Source: Bacteroidales bacterium
GTDB taxonomy: Bacteria > Bacteroidota > Bacteroidia > Bacteroidales > Muribaculaceae
Direction of reading: 5' to 3'
DNA length: 15,280 nt
Assembly (NCBI GenBank): GCA_019416425.1
Contig: DXXK01000077.1
Location: 1 to 15,280 of the forward strand
Shown: in pieces, positions 1 through 7,900 of the stretch
How the letters are laid out: every line of letters starts with the position of its first letter
Numbering within the stretch: position 1 is the first letter of the stretch
Notes under the pieces: model-generated
Databases searched by the model: none
What the model was told of the DNA's origin: nothing
What the model saw: only the letters and a program-made list of their open reading frames with translations
Program-made: the position numbers and the translations under genes

Positions 1-21
1 AATTTGCAATTATTGGAAAAA

Positions 22-37
22 TATGTTGAACAACATA
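22..37. repeat. 16-bp near-continuous palindrome upstream of the EF-G-like gene
   Basis: TATGTTG and CAACATA form a perfect 7-bp inverted repeat around AA. It lies about 35 bases upstream of the -7 box of the EF-G-like gene, so it could be an operator. No regulator is identified and chance is possible in AT-rich DNA. Confidence 0.35.
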
Positions 38-52
38 CAATCAGAATGACCG

Positions 53-78
53 AAATTTGCAAATTTTTGCTAACTTTG
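53..78 (+). promoter_or_regulatory. Probable promoter of the EF-G-like gene, with adjoining palindrome
   Basis: TAACTTTG at 71-78 matches the Bacteroidetes -7 box TAnnTTTG. A 14-bp perfect palindrome (AAATTTGCAAATTT, 53-66) sits just upstream, between the -7 and the expected -33 positions. No good TTTG is found at the usual 19-21 base spacing, so the -33 element is weak, which would fit activator dependence. Transcription from here would begin near base 85. That excludes a translation start at 57 and supports the ATG at 156. Confidence 0.6.
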
Positions 79-155
79 GAGCCTGCAAGCGTAGCAGTCC
101 CTCTCTTCTAACAACTGCACCCGCGTACGAAAACCTAATAAAAATCTCTATATCT

Positions 156-2312
156 ATGAAGATTTACAAGACAAATGAAATTAAGAACATAGCCCTTCTG
201 GGATCGAAGGGCTCGGGAAAAACCACACTCGCGGAGTCAATGGTCTACGAGTGTGGAGTAACGAAACGCCGTGGAACCATTGAGGCCGGAAACACAATCT
301 CGGACTATTTCCCCGTAGAGAAAGAGTATGGCTATTCGGTGTTCTCGACCGTGTTCAACGCCGAATTCAACGGTAAGAAGCTTAATTTCATCGACTGCCC
401 GGGATCCGATGACTTCGTCGGCAACGCCTACACCGCGCTGGGTGTATGCGACCTGGGTCTGATTGTCGTCGATGCAGAGTATGGTGTCGAGGTAGGCACA
501 CAGAATATATTCCGTACCACCGCCAAGCTGAACAAGCCGGTGGTGTTCGCACTCAACCAGATGGACGCCGAGAAGGCTGATTACGACAACGCGCTGGAGC
601 AGCTGCGCGAGCATTTCGGACAGCGCGTGATCCAGATCCAGTACCCGCTGGAGAGCGGCCCCGGTTTTCACTCCATGATCGACGTGCTGCTGATGAAGAA
701 GTACGAGTGGGGTCCGGACGGTGGCGTGCCCACCATCAGCGAGATTCCCGCCGACCAGATGGACAAGGCACTGGAGCTGCACAATGCCCTGAAAGAGGCC
801 GCCGCCGAGAACGACGAGAGCCTGATGGAGAAGTTCTTCGACGACCAGCCTCTGACCGAGGATGACCTGCGCGAGGGTATCCGCAAGGGGCTGGTGAGCC
901 GTTCCATCTATCCTGTGGTGGTGCTGAGCGCGCTGAAGGATATGGGCGTTCGCCGCATCATGGAGTTCCTGGGCAACGTATGTCCCTTCGTGGACGAGAT
1001 GCCTGCTCCGGAGAATACCGCCGGCCAGCCTGTGGCTCCCGACGCCAACGGCCCTGTTTCCGTATTCTTCTTCAAGACCAGCGTCGAGCCGCATATCGGC
1101 GAGGTTTCCTACTTCAAGGTGATGAGCGGTACGCTCAAGGCCGGTGCCGACCTGGAGAACGTGACCCGTGGCGGCAAGGAGCGTCTGGCTCAGATCTTCA
1201 CCGTCTGCGGTCAGCTGCGTAATCCCATCGAGGAACTGCAGGCCGGTGACATAGGCGCCGCCGTGAAGCTGAAGGATGTCCGCACGGGCAACACTCTGGA
1301 TGAGAAGGGCTGCGACTGGCAGTTCGATTTCATCAAGTATCCCGCGCCCAAGTACGTGCGTGCAATCAAGCCCAAGACCGAGTCCGACTCGGAGAAGATG
1401 ATGGCCATCCTGACCCGTATGCACGAGGAGGATCCCACATGGATCATCGAGCAGAGCAAGGAGCTGAAGCAGACTCTGATCAAGGGTCAGGGCGAGTTCC
1501 ACCTGCGTACGCTGAAGTGGCGTATCGAGAACAACGAGAAGCTTCCCGTTGACTTCTTCGAGCAGAAGATTCCTTACCGCGAGACCATCACGAAGGCAGC
1601 CCGTGCCGACTATCGTCACAAGAAGCAGTCTGGCGGTTCGGGTCAGTTCGGCGAGGTTCACCTGATCATCGAGCCCTACACCGAGGGTATGCCCGAGCCC
1701 GACACCTACAAGTTCGGCAACCAGGAGTACAAGCTGAACGTCCGCGACAAGCAGGAGATTCCGTTGGAGTGGGGCGGCAAGCTGGTTGTCTACAACTGTA
1801 TCGTCGGCGGTGCCATCGACGCCCGTTTCATCCCGGCGATCGTGAAGGGTCTGATGGACCGCATGGAGCAGGGTCCGTTGACCGGATCGTATGCCCGTGA
1901 CGTCCGCGTCATGATCTACGACGGCAAGATGCACCCGGTTGACTCGAACGAGATCTCGTTCCGTCTGGCAGGCCGTAACGCCTTCAGCCAGGCCTTCAAG
2001 CAGGCCAACCCGAAGATTCTGGAACCGGTATATGATGTAGAGGTACTGACCCCCGGCGACACGATGGGTGACGTGATGAGCGACCTGCAGGGACGCCGCG
2101 CCATCATCATGGGTATGGCTTCGGAGAACGGTATCGAGAAACTGAACGCCAAGGTTCCGTTGAAGGAGATGTCCAGCTACTCCACGTCGCTGAGCTCCAT
2201 CACCGGTGGCCGCAGCTCGTTCTCGATGAACTTCTCCAGCTACGAGCTGGTACCCGGCGACGTCCAGGAGAAGCTCCTGAAGGAGTACGCCGAGACCCAG
2301 ACCGACGAGTAA
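156..2312 (+). CDS. EF-G-like translation elongation factor paralogue (EF-G2/FusA2 type)
   Basis: A 718-residue translation GTPase-family protein with the full EF-G layout: G domain (about 1-290), domain II (about 330-420), domains III-IV (the region with GGSGQFGEVH and GGAIDARFIPA) and C-terminal domain V. The P-loop GSKGSGKT is at 16-23, NQMD at 134-137 stands in for NKxD, and the G5 SAL is present. The DxxG motif reads DCPGSDDF (80-87), so the catalytic His of the canonical DTPGH is Ser84. The switch I ITI stretch is replaced by GYSVF near 59-63. Canonical EF-G has both. This matches the GTPase-deficient EF-G2 paralogue known from Bacteroides, which acts on the ribosome in starvation and gut colonisation. 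The start at 156 was chosen over 57 because 57 precedes the promoter and the family homology begins at MKIYKTNEI. Base composition is strikingly GC-rich against the genes downstream. Confidence 0.93.
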   Translation: MKIYKTNEIKNIALLGSKGSGKTTLAESMVYECGVTKRRGTIEAGNTISDYFPVEKEYGYSVFSTVFNAEFNGKKLNFIDCPGSDDFVGNAYTALGVCDLGLIVVDAEYGVEVGTQNIFRTTAKLNKPVVFALNQMDAEKADYDNALEQLREHFGQRVIQIQYPLESGPGFHSMIDVLLMKKYEWGPDGGVPTISEIPADQMDKALELHNALKEAAAENDESLMEKFFDDQPLTEDDLREGIRKGLVSRSIYPVVVLSALKDMGVRRIMEFLGNVCPFVDEMPAPENTAGQPVAPDANGPVSVFFFKTSVEPHIGEVSYFKVMSGTLKAGADLENVTRGGKERLAQIFTVCGQLRNPIEELQAGDIGAAVKLKDVRTGNTLDEKGCDWQFDFIKYPAPKYVRAIKPKTESDSEKMMAILTRMHEEDPTWIIEQSKELKQTLIKGQGEFHLRTLKWRIENNEKLPVDFFEQKIPYRETITKAARADYRHKKQSGGSGQFGEVHLIIEPYTEGMPEPDTYKFGNQEYKLNVRDKQEIPLEWGGKLVVYNCIVGGAIDARFIPAIVKGLMDRMEQGPLTGSYARDVRVMIYDGKMHPVDSNEISFRLAGRNAFSQAFKQANPKILEPVYDVEVLTPGDTMGDVMSDLQGRRAIIMGMASENGIEKLNAKVPLKEMSSYSTSLSSITGGRSSFSMNFSSYELVPGDVQEKLLKEYAETQTDE

Positions 2313-2327
2313 TCCCCAAGTCAGAAG

Positions 2328-2369
2328 TCACAGTGACGAGGTACGAGGTCATAGTGACGAGGTAAGAAG
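2328..2369 (+). repeat. Two tandem 21-bp repeats after the EF-G-like gene
   Basis: Bases 2328-2348 and 2349-2369 align over 21 positions and share GTCA, then AGTGACGAGGTA, with four differences. A decayed third unit may follow (CAGTCACTGATGACTG, itself a 6-bp stem with a CTGA loop). The repeats lie between the stop codon and the terminator, so they would be in the 3' UTR. Function unknown. Confidence 0.6.
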
Positions 2370-2401
2370 TGCCAGTCACTGATGACTGAGTAATCCAATA
2401 A

Positions 2402-2435
2402 TGAAAGTCCGGCGCGGAGCCGGACTTTCATATTT
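2402..2435 (+). terminator. Rho-independent terminator of the EF-G-like gene
   Basis: TGAAAGTCCGGC (2402-2413) pairs perfectly with GCCGGACTTTCA (2419-2430) around a 5-base loop, followed by TATTTT. This is a strong 12-bp stem about 90 bases after the stop codon. The stem is close to symmetric in its flanking A/T and could work in both directions. Confidence 0.9.
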
Positions 2436-2530
2436 TGAAGTAGTTTAAACAATTTCATTTGAATTATGATTCGAGTATTCTATGAAAATCACTGAAAGAT
2501 AAACTATTTTGATAAATTTGGCGTTCAAAT

Positions 2531-2562
2531 TTTGTGAAAGCAAGAAAAGTTTATTATCTTTG
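2531..2562 (+). promoter_or_regulatory. Promoter of the candidate small RNA
   Basis: TTTG at 2531-2534 and TATCTTTG at 2555-2562 match the Bacteroidetes -33 and -7 elements, with a 20-base spacer. This is the best promoter match in the window. The start of transcription would fall around 2567-2570. Confidence 0.75.
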
Positions 2563-2567
2563 CATCC

Positions 2568-2675
2568 ACAGAGGGTAGTTTCCCCTTGAAAGAAATACTT
2601 CGCTTGCGCGAGCAACGATTTTAGGGATCGGTTCCGCCCGGTCGGAAAGAGTAGCCTCACGACTGCTCTTTTTTT
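2568..2675 (+). ncRNA. Candidate small structured RNA, possibly 6S/Bacteroidales-1-like
   Basis: A stretch of about 108 bases lies between a consensus promoter and a terminator, with no convincing reading frame. Visible pairing: GAGG (2571-2574) with CCTC (2655-2658), and TTTCC (2579-2583) with GGAAA (2644-2648), enclosing an internal loop. Inside are two hairpins: GCTT/GAGC-type pairing at 2602-2613, and GATCGG (2626-2631) with CCGGTC (2638-2643). A closed outer stem with an internal bubble recalls 6S-type RNAs, and the Bacteroidales-1 motif has the same promoter-to-terminator layout. The family name is from memory and unverified. It lacks the GGAAGCAGCC-like loop of the SRP RNA. Confidence 0.5.
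2648..2675 (+). terminator. Terminator of the candidate small RNA
   Basis: AGAGTAG (2648-2654) pairs with CTGCTCT (2663-2669), with one G-T pair and an 8-base loop, followed by a run of seven T to 2675. The 5' arm overlaps bases that would pair in the small RNA's outer stem, so the two folds compete. Confidence 0.75.
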
Positions 2676-2721
2676 ATTCAGTTTTTATGAATCGAAGTTA
2701 TTTATTTCACAAAAAAAATTG

Positions 2722-2729
2722 TAATTTTG
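2722..2729 (+). promoter_or_regulatory. Probable -7 box of the caspase-sigma-CHAT operon
   Basis: TAATTTTG fits TAnnTTTG and lies 32 bases before the ATG at 2762. The expected -33 position (about 2698-2702) holds only TTAT/TATT, a poor match. The box looks like one for the housekeeping sigma factor, so the operon's own sigma factor need not drive it. Confidence 0.5.
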
Positions 2730-2761
2730 TAAGGACGATTATTCCATTCAATTTATATGAA

Positions 2762-3646
2762 ATGAAAAAATGGATTGTTATAGCGTTTCTAACCTTACTT
2801 GGTGTGTGCTGTGTTCATGCCGAGGGGAAACGTGCACTCTTAGTCGGTATATCCAAGTATCAGATTAATACAAACAATAGTGATAATGAATGGGATAATA
2901 TACATGGAGCTAACGATGTAGCTTTATTAACACCTACTTTGAGAAAACATGGTTTTAAAGTCATTTCTTTAACTAATCAACAAGCAACAGCATCAAATAT
3001 CCGTAAGCAACTATCTACGTTCAGTTCTTTGTGCAAACGTGGAGATATGGTATATTTACATTTTTCATGCCATGGGCAACCTGTAGAAGATTTGAATGGA
3101 GATGAACCCGATGGATGGGATGAAGCCATTGTCCCTATTGATGCACAAAAAGTTTATGTAAAGAATATATACACAGGAGCAAATCATATTATTGATGATG
3201 AGCTAAACCAATTTATGAGTGCAATACGTACTAAAATTGGTAGAAAAGGATATTTAACTGTAGTTATTGATGCATGTCATGCTGGAACATCATATCGTGG
3301 TGAGGAAAACGAAGATTCTGTATTTGTCCGTGGAACAAACAGTGGATTTTCTAAAAGAGGATTAAAATTTGTTCCTAAGATTGATAAAAGAGGAAGAATT
3401 CGTGTCGAAAAATCTAACAATATGAGTGATATATGCATAATTGAGGCGTGTCGTTCATATCAGATGAACAATGAAATCAGGTGTGATGGTAAATATTATG
3501 GTTCTCTTTCCTATTATACCAATAAAGTGTTGCAATCACGCAATAGTATTGTATGGCGAGGACGATGGTATGATGATATAATAGCTCTAATGTCACGGGA
3601 TTCACGGCTGATTCGTCAAAATCCAGTCATAGAAATTAGTGAATAG
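2762..3646 (+). CDS. Exported caspase-like cysteine protease (peptidase C14, metacaspase-like)
   Basis: A 294-residue caspase-fold protein. Residues 1-20 form a signal peptide (MKK, hydrophobic core, VHA then EG), pointing to export to the periplasm. The mature part opens with KRALLVGISKY, the usual first strand of bacterial caspases. The catalytic dyad is His104 in SCHGQ and Cys172 in DACHAG, and DGWDEAIVP at 117-125 matches the metacaspase DGxDE block. IEACRSYQ (227-234) is a late family motif. Metacaspases generally cut after Arg or Lys, so the same is likely here; the substrate is unknown. The ATG at 2762 is preferred over 2687 because 2687 lies upstream of the -7 box and would bury the signal peptide. 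It is the first gene of a four-gene operon; the sigma gene begins 15 bases after the stop. Confidence 0.88.
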   Translation: MKKWIVIAFLTLLGVCCVHAEGKRALLVGISKYQINTNNSDNEWDNIHGANDVALLTPTLRKHGFKVISLTNQQATASNIRKQLSTFSSLCKRGDMVYLHFSCHGQPVEDLNGDEPDGWDEAIVPIDAQKVYVKNIYTGANHIIDDELNQFMSAIRTKIGRKGYLTVVIDACHAGTSYRGEENEDSVFVRGTNSGFSKRGLKFVPKIDKRGRIRVEKSNNMSDICIIEACRSYQMNNEIRCDGKYYGSLSYYTNKVLQSRNSIVWRGRWYDDIIALMSRDSRLIRQNPVIEISE

Positions 3647-3661
3647 CACGTGAGGACAGGA

Positions 3662-4225
3662 ATGATGAGTAAGTATTCTAATACTGTATTGGATGTGTTC
3701 ATTAAATCTCAGAGGGGCAGGACTATTGCTTATCTGCAACACAACTTTTCTGTATCTAAAGATGTATGTGAAGATATATTTCAAGAATCTTTTGTCATAC
3801 TATATCAAAATGCTAAAGAAGGAAAACTTGATAATTTAACCTCCTCTGTTTCTACATATTTTATGGCTATATGTAGAAATAAGGCAATGGAGTTATTACG
3901 CATAAATAGTAAATACATTCATGCACCTATTGATGATGCATCCAAATCAGATACATTTCTTGAAAGTAAGATAAATAGTATATTGTTATTTGATGACGAA
4001 GATGGTATTATTGAACAAAAGGAGGCTCTGGTTAGGAATATTGTTAGAAATCTACCATCTCCTTGTAATGAACTTCTCTGGGGATTCTACAGGGATGGCC
4101 TTTCAATGAAAGATTTAGCTGAAAGATATGGATATTCTAATGAGAATACTGTTAAGGTGACAAAGCATCGTTGTTGCGATAAGTTCAAAAAGCGATTCAG
4201 TGAGATGCTTCATAAAATTTTATAA
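3662..4225 (+). CDS. ECF-type RNA polymerase sigma factor
   Basis: A 187-residue sigma-70-family protein of the size of an ECF factor. Region 2 spans about 20-90, including VCEDIFQESFVILYQNAKEG, where the D-x-x-Q-E core polymerase contact and -10 recognition helix lie, and YFMAICRNKAMELLR. Region 4 spans about 125-180, with LPSPCNELLWGFYRDGLSMK and a helix-turn-helix with SNENTVKVTKHRC. No region 3 is present. It would direct core polymerase to a set of promoters that cannot be read from this window. ATG 3662 (or 3665) after GAGGACAGG is preferred over the GTG at 3650, which lies before that purine-rich site. It sits between the caspase gene and a membrane protein gene that starts 10 bases after its stop. 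Confidence 0.88.
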   Translation: MMSKYSNTVLDVFIKSQRGRTIAYLQHNFSVSKDVCEDIFQESFVILYQNAKEGKLDNLTSSVSTYFMAICRNKAMELLRINSKYIHAPIDDASKSDTFLESKINSILLFDDEDGIIEQKEALVRNIVRNLPSPCNELLWGFYRDGLSMKDLAERYGYSNENTVKVTKHRCCDKFKKRFSEMLHKIL

Positions 4226-4235
4226 GATTGAGCAT

Positions 4236-4931
4236 ATGGAAAAAGACATACAATCTATGATAGATCGAGATGAACGTATTTCGCGATATCTAAAGGGTCA
4301 GATGAATGCTCAGGAAGAAACAAAATTTCTTACTGATATAGTATCCGATGAGCAGTTAAAGCAAGACGCGATTGTTCAGGCAAGACTTGTTAAAGGTATG
4401 GCTCAGATAGATAATGAACTCATTCAAGAATTAAAGGAGGTGCCAGAAGTAAAAGTAATATCCTTGCTACACTCTCCAAGAATAATATTTAGAAAGCCAT
4501 TAACTTGGCTTTCAGTAGCAGCATCTGTGGCTGTAATACTCTTTGCCAGTTACAAGGGATACGATTATTATGATACAACACGACTTGGAATGAAGTATTC
4601 TACGGTTTTCCCAATGGAAACAATAGTTCGTGGCAACACTGATTCTACTGTAGAAGAAGAACTTCGGGCGTTATTTGACAATGTGGAGAAATGCAAAGAA
4701 TTGCCATCTACAACAAAACGTCTATCAGAATTATGGGAAATGTCCAATCAAGAAACATATAATGATTACACTGATTACGCCCCTTACATTGGATGGTATC
4801 TAGCTATTGGATATCTGGAGGACTATGAGAAGGATAAGGCGAAATTGATTTTAACTGAAATATTGAATCAGAAAGATTCCAATTCAAAAGCAATGCATAA
4901 TAAAGTGTCTAAGTTGCTTAAAGAAATTTAG
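4236..4931 (+). CDS. Single-pass membrane protein, candidate anti-sigma factor
   Basis: A 231-residue protein I do not recognise as a named family. Residues 1-85 are charged and helical (IDRDERISRYLKGQMNAQEE resembles the start of many Bacteroidetes anti-sigma-like proteins). One hydrophobic segment at about 89-107 follows the basic stretch SPRIIFRKP, so the N-terminus should be cytoplasmic. Residues 108-231 would be periplasmic and contain TPR-like helices (YAPYIGWYLAIGYLEDYEKD). No zinc-finger HxxxCxxC motif is visible. The place directly after an ECF sigma gene and this topology suggest an anti-sigma factor, which is inference. The ATG at 4236 is preferred over the GTG at 4200, which overlaps the sigma gene. 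Only 7 bases separate it from the CHAT gene. Confidence 0.7.
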   Translation: MEKDIQSMIDRDERISRYLKGQMNAQEETKFLTDIVSDEQLKQDAIVQARLVKGMAQIDNELIQELKEVPEVKVISLLHSPRIIFRKPLTWLSVAASVAVILFASYKGYDYYDTTRLGMKYSTVFPMETIVRGNTDSTVEEELRALFDNVEKCKELPSTTKRLSELWEMSNQETYNDYTDYAPYIGWYLAIGYLEDYEKDKAKLILTEILNQKDSNSKAMHNKVSKLLKEI

Positions 4932-4938
4932 TAGTATA

Positions 4939-7900
4939 ATGAGATTGTTTTTTATTGTGTTTTGTTGTTTGATAAGTTCGCAATTTGTATATTCGAAATC
5001 TACAAATGCGTTCTTAAATCATGCAGACAGCTTAATACGTGAAGGAAAATTTGTAGAGGCGTTTGAATATATTTCGCCTAAAGAGTCAGAGTTTAATAAT
5101 GAAACAATCATAAATAAATATCATTATTACGGAATAATTAGTGCATGGTATCTACGTCAAAAAGATTATCTTTCTGCCATTCCATTTTTAGAAAAGCAAG
5201 CTCAATTCAATCAAAATAGGCTTGAAGTCTTTCTATATTTGGCAAATATATTTTCGACTAAGAAAATGTTCATAGATCGAAATAAAGCAGAATATTATGC
5301 CCGTAAGGCATTACTTATTGATGATGAAGCTAACCGATTTGCTTATACTAAGGATTATACCAATAGAGATATTGGAAGGCTTCACTATATTCTAGGAGCA
5401 TTAGCTGCACGTTCAGGAAATGGTATTATTTCAAAAAAGCACCTTAATTGGATAAATAGCAATGATTGTACTGTTGATTCAATTTTAATAAACCATTTAC
5501 AATCATTAATTGATAGTATTCAGTATCAAGGGCAGATTATATCTTATGACACAATCCGTCCAAAAAGTCTTAGACTTATTAAAGCATCAATTGATAAGGA
5601 TGGTGTTTCTCTCACATCATCACTGAATCTTTTCAAAGTAGATAATGAGGTTTATTATGAAGATATAGACTCTATTGCATCCATATCAGATATTGCTCAA
5701 TATTTGAGAAATGTCTTTTATATAGAAGATAGATATACATTAGATGATATAAATAAATCCGCATATCTTTTACGCAAAGCATGTGAGGTTTCTAATATGC
5801 AAGAATTCTATAAGAAGCCTTCTATAGAGCTGTGTGAACTGTATATGAGATTAGGAAGACTTGATTTTATTCTTAAACAGTATGACTCAGCAATTACATG
5901 GTTTTTACTTTCATATACTGTTAGTCGTAAATTAAACGATGGGTTATGGTATAATATACAGGCTCTTGGCGAAATATCTGACATATATTTGGCAAAAGGA
6001 GAAAATGAAAATTCAATTTTATATGCAGATGAGATGCTTGAAAACATCGTCAACTTAGTAACAAAGGGAAATACTTATATAGGATTACTGTCTTATTTAA
6101 GCAGATATGCAAATGTATTATCTAATTCTGGATATGATCTTCTTGCTGAAAATTTCTATAAATTAATTATTGACTATGCTCCTAAACAATCAAATGCTTA
6201 TAATTTGGCATGTAATAATTATGCTACCCATTTATTTCTTCACAATAAAAGAGATGAAGCCTGTTATTATTATGAGTTGATTAAAGATGCTTATCCAACA
6301 CCTCAAACAATTTCTAATCTTGCTATAGCGTATCTGGTTTCTGATAGAAAATTGGATGCAGAGATAACCTTTCAAGAGTATTATAAGAAAAATATGTCTT
6401 TGTTAGTAACCGTGCTAAAAAATTTCACGGAAAAAGAATGGGAAGATTATTGGAAGAAGAATGGTTATGAGTTCTATATTTCTTCAAATTATTTGGCGCC
6501 CAATATTGGTACTAGAGAAAGCTTAATTAGCGGTTATAATGCTTGTGTTCTATCAAAATCTTTACCTTTGGTATATAAGATTGCATTGAATAGGGTTCTG
6601 TCATCATCATCAGATTCTGTGGTAAAGGCAGATTATTCTAAATATATAAAGTTCAAGCGAGAACTATCAAAGTCTTCACTTACATCTACTGAAAAAGGAC
6701 ATGTCATTAATGAATTATCAGGATTAGAACAGTCATTGATTGAGCAAGTAAATTCTAATGCTATAGTTCTAAATAAGATTAATGATTATAATTCAGTGAT
6801 GAGTTCATTAAAAGAGGATGAAATAGCCGTAGAGTTTTGCCAATATATGGATTTGTTGAATCCCAGTAACAGTAACTTTGGGGCATACATAATATGTAAG
6901 AAATTCAGCAATCCTATATTTATTACCATTGGTAACGAAATTGAATTATCTAATATGATTTTCAATGCACGAAAAGATGAATTATCGATTAATGAACTGT
7001 ATAAGAATTCAAATATAGGTGATCTTATATGGGGACCGATACTGCCATATCTTAAAGATAAACGTAGAATTTACTTTTCTCCAGTTGGAGAATTGTCTTT
7101 ATTAAATCATCAGTTATTACGGATCAAGGATTGTGTACTTGGAGATTCATTCGAAATGAGACGTGTTTCTTCTACTAGTTACATTAGTGGAGACATGGAC
7201 AGTCACGGTTGTCAATTTTCTGATATTGCACTTTATGGCGATATTAATTATGATTTTACTGCTAAGGTCGTTGACGCTGGTAACAAGCGATATCACGAGG
7301 TTTCTACAATTTCTTCTCATACATCATGTAATAATGATACACGGGATGGATGGAATCGCCTTCAATATTCTAGACAAGAAGTAGACTCCATTAAATCTAT
7401 TATTCACGCGTATAATTTGAAGTGTATTTCATATATAGGAGCAAATGCTTCTGAAGAAGCATTTAGGGCATTAGATTATAATTCCCCATCTATTATTCAT
7501 GTAGCTACACATGGATTCTCGTATTATCGCAATAATGAGGAAGAAAAGCGTAATAAAATCAAATCAGTCTCACCATACACATCAGAGAGCGTATTTATGT
7601 CTTGGACTGGATTGTTATTTGCTGGTGCAAATAATCACATAAAAGAGCCATGTATTAAAAACTCCATTAACGATGGAGTTTTAACAGCATATGATATATC
7701 TACGCTTCATTTGGACGGTTCGAAGCTTGTTGTGCTATCGGCGTGTAATACAGCTAATGGAATTTGTAATGACTTTGGAGTTACTGTAGGATTACAAAGA
7801 GCATTCAAGACAGCAGGTGTTCAATCAATTCTAATGAGTCTATGGCAGGTTCCAGATGATTCTACGGCAATATTGATGACGAGATTTTATGAAGCCTTGT

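Noticed and set aside
237..1934. Open frame of 565 codons on the minus strand, opposite the EF-G-like gene
   Set aside because: It mirrors a GC-rich, strongly biased coding sequence, which commonly leaves long antisense frames. The protein is rich in Leu, Val, His and Gln and shows no recognisable domain.
2445..2660. Minus-strand frame of 71 codons
   Set aside because: It overlaps the candidate small RNA, its promoter and its terminator on the other strand and has no domain or promoter of its own.
2568..2675. SRP (4.5S) RNA as the identity of the small RNA
   Set aside because: There is a GGAAA near the expected region, but the conserved GGAAGCAGCC-type symmetric loop of SRP RNA is absent.
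2687..2761. Upstream start for the caspase gene
   Set aside because: It lies before the TAATTTTG -7 box and would place 25 non-conserved residues ahead of a good signal peptide.
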